Shown here one piece after another: positions 20,147 to 29,778 of a stretch of DNA of 63,764 bases (positions are counted from its first letter, which is position 1; the number at the start of each line of letters is the position of its first letter). Under the pieces are notes generated by a model. That model was given only the letters and a program-made list of their open reading frames with translations, had not been told where the DNA came from and did no database searches. Source of the stretch: Seminavis robusta. Lineage: Eukaryota; Bacillariophyta; Bacillariophyceae; Naviculales; Naviculaceae. The position numbers and the translations under genes are program-made. The stretch covers positions 1-63,764 of the forward strand of contig CAICTM010000486.1 in the NCBI GenBank assembly GCA_903772945.1. The letters are read 5' to 3'.

Positions 20147-22400
20147 TTAGACACTGAGAGCCGAGGATGGCACTGCATCGCGGGCCGTAGAATCCGGGGT
20201 GCAAGATTTCGTGGGTGATGTTACTTTGGGGGGACTGCGGACATTGCGGAAGAAATCTTCCACGCCCATGATTCCAATTCGTTGGCTGAGGAACTTTGGG
20301 ACCAATGACGATGTCACCTGACTCAAACTAGTAAGCTCTGTCTGACCGGGACAGCCGGGGACTGCCCGCAGCACGTTCACACCCCAAAGAATTTCACTCT
20401 TGGGCCTATCAATCTTCCTGCTGGACTTTGCCGTGTGGTATCCAGCCATCCCAGAGTTCAACGATCGACTCAAAATGACATATCCCTCCTGCGGGCCTCC
20501 GGGGAGAGGACGGCAGTGCATCACAGTGAACAGCGTGACACTAAGACCTGTGAACGGGACTCTGGTTTCACTCTTGACAACCTTGACGCCGGTATTGGCT
20601 TTCTTGGTCAGCACTTGATCCTCCACTCGAAGTATGTCTTCCCGGCCCATGCAAAACTGGTTGTATTCCTCGGTGCGGTTGCTGTCCCACATGAGCTCTA
20701 GGAACTCTCTGGGGCTCATCCGATCCACAACACCTCGTGCCATCATCAACGAGTATTGTTGGTTGACGGCACTGCCACCACGTTGTTTCCTAAAGTTTCC
20801 AGACCAGATCAAAATGTCAGTCCGCAGCGTTTCGTCCCATCGTTCCTTGGTCTGCATCGCCTTCTTCCGTAGTAGCTTTGCCGTGGAGCCCTCCGTTTTC
20901 CATTCCAAATCCGGGTTGCTCGTGCTGGGAGCAGCGGGAGGGATACTTGGCGCATGTGTGGTGGCCAAGTCAATGCCTCGCGCCGCCATTTTGTCCAACG
21001 AACGAGTCAGCAGCGACATGTCACGGAATTGTTCGCCCAGATCAATGTAGAGTACAATGGCAGTCGCATCATCATCCATAAGAATGCCCAAGTCTTCTAC
21101 TCGCAAAAGAAACTTGGTGTAATCCGCTCTGGTGGCGCCGGATGGGGCAGGTTTGGTATCGCTATCGCTATCGCTGGCCACGGATACTAGTTCGTCCTCC
21201 TCCACCACGCCTTCATCCGATACACCCGGAATGATCAATCGATCCAGTGCTTGCTTATCATCGTTCTTCCAGGAGCCATTCTTGGACGGGTCCTTTTCTT
21301 TGGGTGATGGCGGAGTCACAATCGCAATGACGGCGGATCCAATCTCATCCTTCACCTTGCCGGCCGTCTCGAGCACGACAGGCACCAACCACAAGAGACC
21401 TTCCAAAGGATTTCCACCCCGTTTCTTCTCGGATTCTTCTTGTTTTGGCTCCGTGTTTGTTGTAGCCGGTGCATCTTGTTTGGTTGTTTCACTTGCAGTT
21501 TGCGTTGTTTCTTTTTCTTCTTCAGCGCCACCATTCGTCAAAACTAATTGCCGACTAGTAGTACCACGATGCGCCAGTAGTGCCTGATGCACCGTCCATC
21601 CAATAAAGTCCTTGGTAGCACAAACCACGTGAAATGGCAACGTGACGGGCAAACAAGCCGTCTTGACGGCCAGACCTCCCGCGGCTTGCACAACGTCACG
21701 CGTGGACATGACCAGCGCTGCCATTTCTTTGGACTTTAACAGCGCATCCGCAGAGTTTACTAAATAATGACAATAAACGAGTGAGTGAGTGTGCACTATT
21801 GCTAGCATGCTAGCTAGCTATTGAAAGTAGGATCAATTTGGAAGACTTACACCAAATCTGCAGGGCTTCTTGCGGCGGTACTGCCGAAGCACGGGTTGGG
21901 GAGCGATACATGACAATCATAGAACTCGGTTCTTTCATCAGATGGTCTTGCTGTCCTTGTTGCTGTCTTGTCAAGGCAGACTTTGTGGGCGATTGTCTTG
22001 GCTTTTGTGTATTGTTGTTGGTAGTGCCCGATTTCAGCCACTCCAGACCTTCATTGCCGCGCAATGGTTCGTCCTCATCAATCGTCAAGGTGGTGCTATT
22101 GGGACTCAATTCGGAGAAGATGCTCGCATCGCAATTGGCCGGTGCGTAGACTTCGGTGCTCGTGGACAGATTCCAACATTCGGGAGTACCAGCAATCAAA
22201 ATGGTCTTGACATTCTCCGGTAACACCACCTTGGTTATGGGTTGTTGCACTACAGTTTGTTGTTGCTGCTGCTGTTGCTGCGCTGATTGTGGCGAGTCTT
22301 GTTGATGCAGATCATTGTCAGACCGATTCTTTCGACCCATTAAGGATCGACGGCGACGTTGCGGCCGAAGAGCATTGCCTTGCCAAAACCCTCCTGGCAT
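20147..22400 (-). CDS. START-like lipid-binding domain protein, two exons
   Basis: Exons 22400-21851 and 21759-20147 (donor GTAAGT, acceptor ATTTAG, 91-bp intron, phase 1) give 720 residues. Residues 1-180 are basic then Gln-rich (eight Gln in a row). The middle has a helical membrane-proximal region (LAVKTACLPVTLPFHVVCATKDFIGWTVHQ) and an acidic linker. The C-terminal part, from about residue 480, resembles a START domain: SPREFLELMWDSNRTEEYNQF, GREDILRVEDQVLTK, TLFTVMHCRPLPG, GYVILSRSLNS, GVNVLRAVPG and TSLSQVTSS, in the order expected for the helix-grip fold. START domains bind sterols or phospholipids. The family call rests on motif order and is moderate. The final helix IGIMGVEDFFRNVR follows the usual START C-terminal helix. 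Confidence 0.75.
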
Positions 22401-23187
22401 CTTGTCTTGTGTTGTCTTTGCTCAAAGTATTATCAACTACAATAACTACTGAAACCAGCGATGGATGAAACCTCTGGGACTCGACTCGACTCGTTACGGT
22501 TTGACCGGCAAGATGGACTGAGGGTGCTCGTCGATGACTCGTCGATCTCTAACGACAGCACAACAGCTCAATAAAGGACTTGCTCTCGTTGATCGTCGAC
22601 GATGACAAAGAGTCAGCTCACAAAGTGTTTCTCAAGACGGACTCGACTGATGAAACGTAACGTCTCCTTCTTCTGATACTCCTATCTAATAAAAGAGGGT
22701 ATCACAGGTTCTGCCATGGTTAACAGCTTTCGGAATGCAATTGGTCTAACTAATTTCGTCGTTGCAGTTGTCGTGGTGGAGGCGATGACACTCCCTCTCA
22801 AATGAAAGGTGCAGCGGTGCAGCAGGCGCTCGTAAATGTTCTTAGTTAGAGGGGCTGTCATTTGATAACTCTATTGAACACTCGGTTTTCAACTTCTGAG
22901 AGAGTTTGCGACGTCACTGATGGTAATCCCGCAAGAATTAAGCAAGCCTGGCTTCTTGGTTTTAAGGCAAATGTGCGACTCGACTGAGTCACTCATTTCA
23001 CTCATTGTTGGCATCAAATCCCACCCTCCTTTTGTCTTCTTCAATCTGACGCACGTGGTGCGTGCACAGATCTTTCCTCTGCTCCACTGGGCCCAGTTGG
23101 AAAATGGTCGCCCAGGCACTGGCGCTTTGTTAGTTGTATCCAATCCAAGCGCGTACTGTACGGTAGACCCCTCGAACAGTGGTAGCG
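22401..23187. promoter_or_regulatory. Intergenic between divergent START-like and plastid protein genes
   Basis: 787 bp separate the two start codons. It contains several GACTCG repeats (22480-22560) and no supported gene. Promoter activity is inferred only from its position. Confidence 0.35.
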
Positions 23188-24655
23188 ATGGTGCAAACTA
23201 GACTTGTTTTGCTGCTGTCGGCGCCGTTGCTGTTGGTGTTGAAATCGGGGTCGGCATTGGTTTCGCGGCATTCATCCTGCCTCCTGCGACGAAGTGGCAT
23301 CAGATCTGCAAGGCCGCGGCTGTCCCTCGTATCCCAAGATGAAGACGCTCTCAGCGAGGCTTGCTTAGATAATGAATCTTCAAGACATGGGTTACAACCG
23401 TTTTCAAGACGAGCAATTTTTCAACGTGTCGGCATACTATCATTCGTCCTGGGAAATCCACTCCTGGCCAATGCAGCCGCTCCTGTCACCATTGAGGAAG
23501 CCGATAGCTTTGGTGCGAAAGCTCAGAGGTTGCTTCGGCCGAAGCCACCCAAAGCTCTGCGTCCAAAACTCAACAAGGATTTTGCCGTGCTACTCATGAG
23601 GTCATCCTATATGGCGCTGGATCAACTGGATTGTGTGGCCATGGTGAGTACAGTTAACCCAAAAGGGAATTTGATTTGTCCTCGCTAGTTTGAATGCATG
23701 CACGGGTTCATCTCACGATTATCACATATGAAAACAAACAAACACGACAACTTGCTACTGCAATGTACTACAATGGCCACTACTATGATACTAGGATCAA
23801 TTTCAAAGAGACTTTTTCCTGATACGCCAAGCAGAGTATCAGTTCTACGTCAATGAACTGGGGCCAGGGATTGTCCAACAGGGCGATTTGACCGACCCCT
23901 ACTACTTTGATTTCATCTCGTTTGCGCAATATGCCACCATTAGCCGAGAAATATTGCAGAATCCGGCAGTGGTCTTTAATGAGCAAAAACCCATTGAGGT
24001 GCCAGAAGACGAACCACAACGATTCGAGACGGTCGTGATCAAGCGAGATCCCGCTCTTACCAATGACAAGTTGGCATCCACGCACAGTCAACTCGTGGCA
24101 TTGGCCATTTTGAACAAACTGGACGAGACGTTTGGAACCACCGATGCTAGAATACCCAAGGTGGATCCGCAAAGTCGACCAAGTGCAGGTACGTTCGTTC
24201 GTTGGCATACAGTGGATCCCGCCTCATCTTGGTGACACTGTAATCATTGCTGATAATTGTCGTTCCCACATCCATCCCAACCCGCCCCGGTATATATATA
24301 CTCTTGCCTCTCGAATAAAACCCAAAAAGACGCTGTGTTGGCATCTGTTTCACAGCTTGTCAAGCTCTTTCTCATCAATGGGTATGCTTGGGACGGAAAG
24401 GCCTCCATATCCAAGAATAGCGCCGCAGTTGATGGGGATGCCTCTGGAACACAAATTAGTATAAACTTGACGGCACCTGCAAATATTTGGTCTGGACAAG
24501 CCCTCCAGCTACGCAACAAACTTGGAGGTGGCGTTTCCAACTCGTTCATCTTGACCTGTGCCAACGAGCTGGTCCGACGCATGGGATACGAGATTGCAGC
24601 AACCTCAGTGTCATATACCGGAACCAACGAAATTTGTACATTTACGCTATCATAG
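23188..24655 (+). CDS. Plastid (probably thylakoid) protein of unknown function, three exons
   Basis: Exons 23188-23643, 23795-24188 and 24330-24655 join in phase to give 391 residues. The N-terminus is a signal peptide (MVQTRLVLLLSAPLLLVLKSGSA), then a basic transit-like stretch, then SRRAIFQRVGILSFVLGNPLLANAAAP, a twin-Arg plus AxA lumen-type signal. The mature part starts with DSFGAKAQRLLRP. It contains MRSSYMALDQLDCVAM, a Tyr/Phe-rich helix (YYFDFISFAQYATISREI) and a C-terminal domain ending NELVRRMGYEIAATSVSYTGTNEICTF. I do not recognise a family. Splice sites are canonical (GTGAGT, GTACGT donors). The ATG at 23188 was chosen because it opens the signal peptide. Confidence 0.75.
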
Positions 24656-25017
24656 TAATGAAAAACGGAAAAAGCACCCTTCGTGGTGGCCTTTGGCTCG
24701 GATCCAAGCTTGATTGGTTTCCAGGGAGCCTTGTCGCTTGGTTCCTTCAAGCAACCGCAGCCACCCATCACGCTCGTCAGTCGAGAACTGGGGCCTAGTC
24801 AGAAGCCAGGGCTACGCAAGTCGCACATCGTGGCGCAAGGGGCAGGGTCTTCCAGCAGAACAGGTTGATACACAAATCTACCTAGAGTGGTCAATCAATA
24901 TTAGTTCTATACTTTGGGATCCGCCCGAGCGGATTGGTGGAACCAATTCTCTTTGTTGCCTTACTCGGTGAACTCCCGAACATTGGCAATTACACATATG
25001 TTTCGAAGTATGGCAGT
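24656..25017. other. Intergenic between converging genes
   Basis: 362 bp separate the stop codon of the plastid protein gene (plus) and that of the kinase-PARP-RING gene (minus). Nothing is recognised here; it is presumably 3' flanking sequence of both genes. Confidence 0.45.
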
Positions 25018-27549
25018 TCAATCCTCTACAACGCGACCGTACATCCGCATGGCTCGAGTGATGAAGTTTCGGCATTCTGGACATTTGTTGCGAAGCCTCA
25101 TGAGACCTTGAAATGTAGCGCATTCTTTACAAAGACAGGGGTGCCCGCAAGGAACAAGCACTACCGAAACGTCATTTTCCATGCACACGACGCATGATTT
25201 TGTCGAGGAGCGGGGTGTCTGGGGCGTAGAGGACGATCTAGGTGGTGGGGTTGTCGGCGTCGGCGTGGATGGTGGAGCTGTTGGTGTTGCCGCTGTAGTT
25301 GGACGAGCCGCTGAGTTCAAGTTCACCCGCGGTGGAAACGGAGCCATTTGACGGCGTTCGGGGCGCCGAGCTCTAAGCAAAGGGCGACCAGGATGTTGAC
25401 TTGCCTGCCGATAAGAGATGATGTATTCTGGGTATGCCTGGGTTGAAGATGTTACCCTGACTAGGTCTGCTACATTTTCACTGGACGGTCGTACCAACTC
25501 TGAGTGGTAATTCACAGAGTGAGAAGGGAGGGGATTCAGCGGACGCACCCAGGGCTTGGTCCTGCCTAAGGCGACACGAGATAGAACCACTTGTCTCGCA
25601 TGCACACCCATGAATCCGTTCGGACGGTGGCAGTACTGGTCAGCAAAAGTGGCCTTTGCAGTGAAGCACAAGCTGGTGTCGGAGTCGGTCGGTACAATGC
25701 ACTTGGTGAAGAACTCGAGTGGTGAGCTCTGCAGAAGCAGTTCTGCTGGTGAATGTTGTCCTGTTCCCATGAAGAGACGCTTCTCGTTGGCAATTCCCCA
25801 ATTTTCAGCTGCAACACTTTCACGAGTGTCGGCAAAGGATCTCCACAACGCGGCATTCTGAATCCGCTGAATCGACAAAACCTCATAGTCTTGTGCACCC
25901 ATTCCTGAATTCTCGGAGAAGAAAGCATCCAAGACTCGTTGCCGCTCCAAAGCATCAATGACTTCGGGCATTGTGTTGGTCCCAGGCTGCCAGTTGTCCG
26001 GCTCGGGAAGCGCCTTCTTTGGCAGTAGTGGAGGGGGCTCCAAGGGTTGATGATGCGTAAAGGCAGGGGCTGAGACGGCGATCTTCGCTGTGGGAGCAAC
26101 GAAGACTCGGTTTGATTGTTTTGCTGCACCAACAACCATGCAGTTGGTGCCAATGCTTTGTCCAACAGCAAATCTGAAAGGGTCAACCCCATCGAGGATA
26201 CCACATGTCTTGGCTTGATATGTTCCACAAGGGATATCCGTGCCCGGTGGAGGGCCCACAGCCAGTTCAAATTTGTTGCCTGCTCCAATGCGAAAGATGA
26301 GAGCTGTTGGGTTTTGCAAGGGGAATGCCACCTCTGTGTAACCAGCATCACTATCCAACTTCACAACGACTCCCACACTGTTGATACCACCATCACTGTC
26401 TCCATCCACCCAATGAGGCCCCCGCTGTACAAACATCCCCAACTGAATATTGTCAACTGTCACCGGGGCCCCTGGTTGTGGAGGCTGTGCTGCCGGTAGA
26501 TAATCTTGAAGCAACGGACTGGCTGGATCCTTCTTCAAAAAGGTCTGCAGTGCCAGAGAAGTGCTGCGAGTGGAAGGACACTGTTGCAGAAGATTTGTGA
26601 CGATGCTTTTTAGAACACGAGTGTAGCCAATCGTCTGCTTCTGAGGGCGAGCTGGTGGGATCATTTCTGGAAGAAAGGGGAGTTGAATGCATGGCAAGGC
26701 CAGGGCAGCTTCAGCAGAGTTGTTTGCAACAATATATTCAGCCAAAGTTTGTTCGGTGGTCAAATCAACAAGCTTCTTGCAGCACAGCAACTCGAACAAA
26801 ACACACCCCAATCCATAGACATCCACCTTTGTCGGATCCAGGCCAGAAAAGTCAGCTTGAGAACGAGCTCTCAGCAATTCAGGTGGAGCGTAGATTTCTG
26901 TAATATGTGCTGCGTCTCTTCCTGAAGACACAGCACTGCCAAAGTCTGCCAACAAAAGCTTTCCCCCGCCCGTTCTATCAATGAGAATGTTGGAAGACTT
27001 TATATCCTGATGTGCAACTCCGCGGCTATGGGCATGCTGCAATGCTGAGCTGAGTTGGAATGCATAAGAGGCAATTCGTCGCTCTGTGTAGGGTTTGCCT
27101 TGGCCTTGATCCAATGCCTGGTGTTTGGCCAGAATCTCTTCCGCCAAAGTTCCTCCATCAGCATTCTGCATCACAATGCAAGCGTAGTTGTCACCAATGA
27201 ACCAGTCCTCAAAGTAGATGATTGCCAATCCCTCACTGGATCGTGTGCACTCCAAGCGCAAGACGGTGTCAAACTCTCGTCGCAACATCTCTTTACGATC
27301 GTCATTGTTGTCATGGTTGTTTGGATCTAATGCTATGAACTTGAGAGCCACCCGACGCCCTGATTGCTTCTTTGCAAGAAAAACGCTACCGAATCCACCA
27401 TGGCCTAGGCAACCGATCTGCTGGAAGTGATAGTCAATGTCTGATAGCGGTGTAAGCTCTTCCTGACCACCTGGTGGCTCATTCGTTGCTGGCTCGCTAT
27501 GCCTTCGTGTTGACGGATCAGGTCTCGCTGCCGGTGGATTGCCAAACAT
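25018..27549 (-). CDS. Protein kinase-MIB/HERC2-PARP-RING fusion protein
   Basis: A single uninterrupted frame encodes 843 residues with four recognisable modules. Residues ~40-320 are a protein kinase: LGHGGFGSV glycine loop, VALK Lys70, HQDIKSSN catalytic loop (~178), DFGSA (~200), APPE. Residues ~370-430 match a MIB/HERC2 domain (GMFVQRGPHWVDGDSDGG, IGAGNKFEL). Residues ~550-716 match a PARP catalytic domain: SIQRIQNAALWRSF, NEKRLFMGTGQ, the Tyr of FADQY, and QAYPEYIISY, which is close to tankyrase at the catalytic Glu. The first triad residue (His in LFHGT) is Met here. Residues ~785-836 are a RING (CVVC, CGHPCLCKEC, CPEC). HQD replaces HRD in the kinase. It could phosphorylate, ADP-ribosylate and ubiquitinate; activity of the PARP part is doubtful. 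The frame continues open upstream without an ATG, so the start at 27549 is the first possible one. Confidence 0.9.
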   Translation of the reverse strand: MFGNPPAARPDPSTRRHSEPATNEPPGGQEELTPLSDIDYHFQQIGCLGHGGFGSVFLAKKQSGRRVALKFIALDPNNHDNNDDRKEMLRREFDTVLRLECTRSSEGLAIIYFEDWFIGDNYACIVMQNADGGTLAEEILAKHQALDQGQGKPYTERRIASYAFQLSSALQHAHSRGVAHQDIKSSNILIDRTGGGKLLLADFGSAVSSGRDAAHITEIYAPPELLRARSQADFSGLDPTKVDVYGLGCVLFELLCCKKLVDLTTEQTLAEYIVANNSAEAALALPCIQLPFLPEMIPPARPQKQTIGYTRVLKSIVTNLLQQCPSTRSTSLALQTFLKKDPASPLLQDYLPAAQPPQPGAPVTVDNIQLGMFVQRGPHWVDGDSDGGINSVGVVVKLDSDAGYTEVAFPLQNPTALIFRIGAGNKFELAVGPPPGTDIPCGTYQAKTCGILDGVDPFRFAVGQSIGTNCMVVGAAKQSNRVFVAPTAKIAVSAPAFTHHQPLEPPPLLPKKALPEPDNWQPGTNTMPEVIDALERQRVLDAFFSENSGMGAQDYEVLSIQRIQNAALWRSFADTRESVAAENWGIANEKRLFMGTGQHSPAELLLQSSPLEFFTKCIVPTDSDTSLCFTAKATFADQYCHRPNGFMGVHARQVVLSRVALGRTKPWVRPLNPLPSHSVNYHSELVRPSSENVADLVRVTSSTQAYPEYIISYRQASQHPGRPLLRARRPERRQMAPFPPRVNLNSAARPTTAATPTAPPSTPTPTTPPPRSSSTPQTPRSSTKSCVVCMENDVSVVLVPCGHPCLCKECATFQGLMRLRNKCPECRNFITRAMRMYGRVVED

Positions 27550-28374
27550 CAGGGAGGGTGTGCCGACAGAGAAAAAGACGTCACACTGCCTCTTCGAAAC
27601 TGGGGCTCTGAAAACGCGAAGCGACGCTCGGCTGAACTCTGATCGAAGAACGCAGACTATGGTGAAGCGACACCCGGCCGAACTCTGACCGAAGAATGAA
27701 GAGGAAATGATTTCTGCCGCTTCTTCTTCTGTGGGACTTGAAAGTCGATTGGTTGCGAAGTAACGAGACGAGATTGTCCTTTCAGTGCGGTGGGCAGCAA
27801 GCGTTGTCAACACACCTTGAATGTCGTTGAAAACCGCAACAACGTCTGAAAACAAATTTGAGAAAAAAAATGAAGCAAAACCCCAAAATGGAACTTTTTT
27901 CAATTTTTTATTAAACCAAAAAGCGTGTAACGCTACTAGCTAGTACTCTAGTATCTAGTAGTACAGTAGGTGCTGTTGCTGGTATCGGTACATGTACATG
28001 TACCAGTCGAACGAGGACCATCCCGCCATCCCAGCCCAACCAAAAGGCCGGGGCAGCACCAATGGCGTATGATTTGGGTTGTTGCTGTTTTTGCGGGCCA
28101 ACGCCACATGCTTGGAGAACATGAGCTGCCTTCTGATTGCCTGACTCGTCGTCACTCATACCGGTCGTGCTAGCTACAAGTACCGGAATGCCAATAGCCC
28201 TGAAGCAAGCCAAGCATGTATAAGCGCACCACTTATTACTTAATAAACGTAATAGTTAGGGTCGGAATTGCGCTCTGGTTAACTCACATACAGTACGACG
28301 GTTGCATGCTTTTTCCGTCATTGTCCCTTATAATTGCCTCCATGCCAGAGTATAACATGGCTTGCCACCCGTAC
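27550..28374. other. Intergenic upstream of the kinase-PARP-RING gene
   Basis: 825 bp. The stretch 27550-27900 is open in the kinase frame but has no ATG and is probably 5' leader. A palindromic GGTACATGTACATGTACC lies near 27987-28004. No other gene is supported. Confidence 0.45.
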
Positions 28375-28986
28375 CTACGGTTTCTTCCAGTACACCACCT
28401 TTTCGATGTCTTCGTCGTCATCTCCTGTGGCCGTCTCATCGGGTTCCATCCTCTCGCAACCATAGCAGGAGTTCAGAAAGACCTCACTGGCCAAGCGAAT
28501 GGACAGAGAATACAGAGATGTCATGACATTGAAAAGTCCGAGATTGGAAATGTTGTCAAATCGGTTCTGTCTGGTTTGTAGGAACAGAGTCAGGACAACT
28601 TGGGGAATATCCTCCAGCACCAGAATCGCAACGGGAAGCCATACCCAGTCCGTTCGACGAACACTGGCCAGATTGACCAATTCTAAAAGCCACGTGAAGG
28701 ACCCCAAGCAACTGAAGATGAACAGCGCCAAAATCAGAGGATCTTGCCCCAAGGATTCCAGACCACTATTGTTGTAAGTGTCGATGAAGAACCACCAATC
28801 GGCCACCAAATCCAAGTCATCGGCAGTACTGGTCAACCAAATGTTCAGTTCTTCTCGGCGGCGTTCTCGCCGTTTGTCCTTGTCTTCGGGTTCATAGAAC
28901 GGATCCAACGTGACGATCTTGTATTTACTGCTGCAGCAGCAACAGTTGCCATGCAGAATAGCTCGAATCAAAGCAGCAAACACCAT
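28375..28986 (-). CDS. Small membrane protein with LEDIPQ motif
   Basis: The 203-residue frame starts MVFAALIRAIL, followed by a CCCC cluster that could be palmitoylated. Then come an acidic/basic linker (EPEDKDKRRERRREE), three or four hydrophobic helices including DLDLVADWWFFIDTY, LALFIFSCLGSFTWLLEL and LPVAILVLEDIPQVVLTLFL, and an acidic tail. The helix pair with DxVADWWF and LEDIPQ recalls the protein at 4593-5327, and LED-PQ also occurs in XK-related proteins. Distant relation is inferred only. Function unknown. Confidence 0.65.
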   Translation of the reverse strand: MVFAALIRAILHGNCCCCSSKYKIVTLDPFYEPEDKDKRRERRREELNIWLTSTADDLDLVADWWFFIDTYNNSGLESLGQDPLILALFIFSCLGSFTWLLELVNLASVRRTDWVWLPVAILVLEDIPQVVLTLFLQTRQNRFDNISNLGLFNVMTSLYSLSIRLASEVFLNSCYGCERMEPDETATGDDDEDIEKVVYWKKP

Positions 28987-29778
28987 TGTCCTTTATTAAC
29001 TTTTTTGGTGCAAGACAAAGATAGATGATGACGAGGAGACGGGTGGGGGGAGATCTTCCTTTGTGTGTGCTTGCTAGCAATGGCACATTCTTTCGTTGGC
29101 TCTTGCGAAAGGTCACATTTCAAATTCCAATCGTGGACAAGATATTTCAAAAAAGCTTCCGAATGATCCATCAACCTGAACCCTCGACATGAAACCCCAA
29201 GGAACGAACCCAAAGCAAAGGCTTGGTTTGGGGTGCAATTGCTGGAGCCCCCATCTTTTAGACATGTAGTCTAGATTGATGGAGCCCCGTCCTTTTAGTT
29301 TCAGTGTTAGATGTAGTCTAGATACCGTACTAGTAGTGCATCCCTGCACCAGCAAACACACGCACTCATCCCAGACCTGTAACTTCCGGCTCATGATTAG
29401 ACAGTCTTTGGTTCATTATTTACTAGCTAGCTATGTAGGTCAAACATCTTTTAAAAAAGAGAATGAAAGTGGTTTCGACGTTTGGCCCTCCCTCTTTGCT
29501 TTTGGTCCGTCTGCGCAGCCCTTTCCAATTCAACTTTCTTCACTCAGAGTGACAGACAGAAAACGCATTTGACCTGGGATGTCCGATTTTTTACCTTCCG
29601 GTGGACGCAACTGTCAAAAGTAAGCTAATTTGCTGCAGGAATTGGCGCCATGGCGAAACTGCCCAGCCACCGTTTGTTCGCAGTACAGTCAGTAGCGCCT
29701 GTGCTGTTCGGACACCCGCGTAGAAAGAATCCATCCTTTCAGTGCATTGGTGGTGTTGTTATTGTTGCTGTATATTCT
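28987..29778. other. Intergenic, short direct repeat
   Basis: 792 bp without a supported gene. A stretch containing GGAGCCCC, CTTTTAG and TGTAGTCTAGAT occurs twice in direct orientation between about 29248 and 29322. Confidence 0.5.

Noticed and set aside
25566..26351. 261-residue minus-strand frame inside the kinase-PARP-RING gene
   Set aside because: It is an alternate-frame shadow of the PARP-containing frame with no domain of its own.
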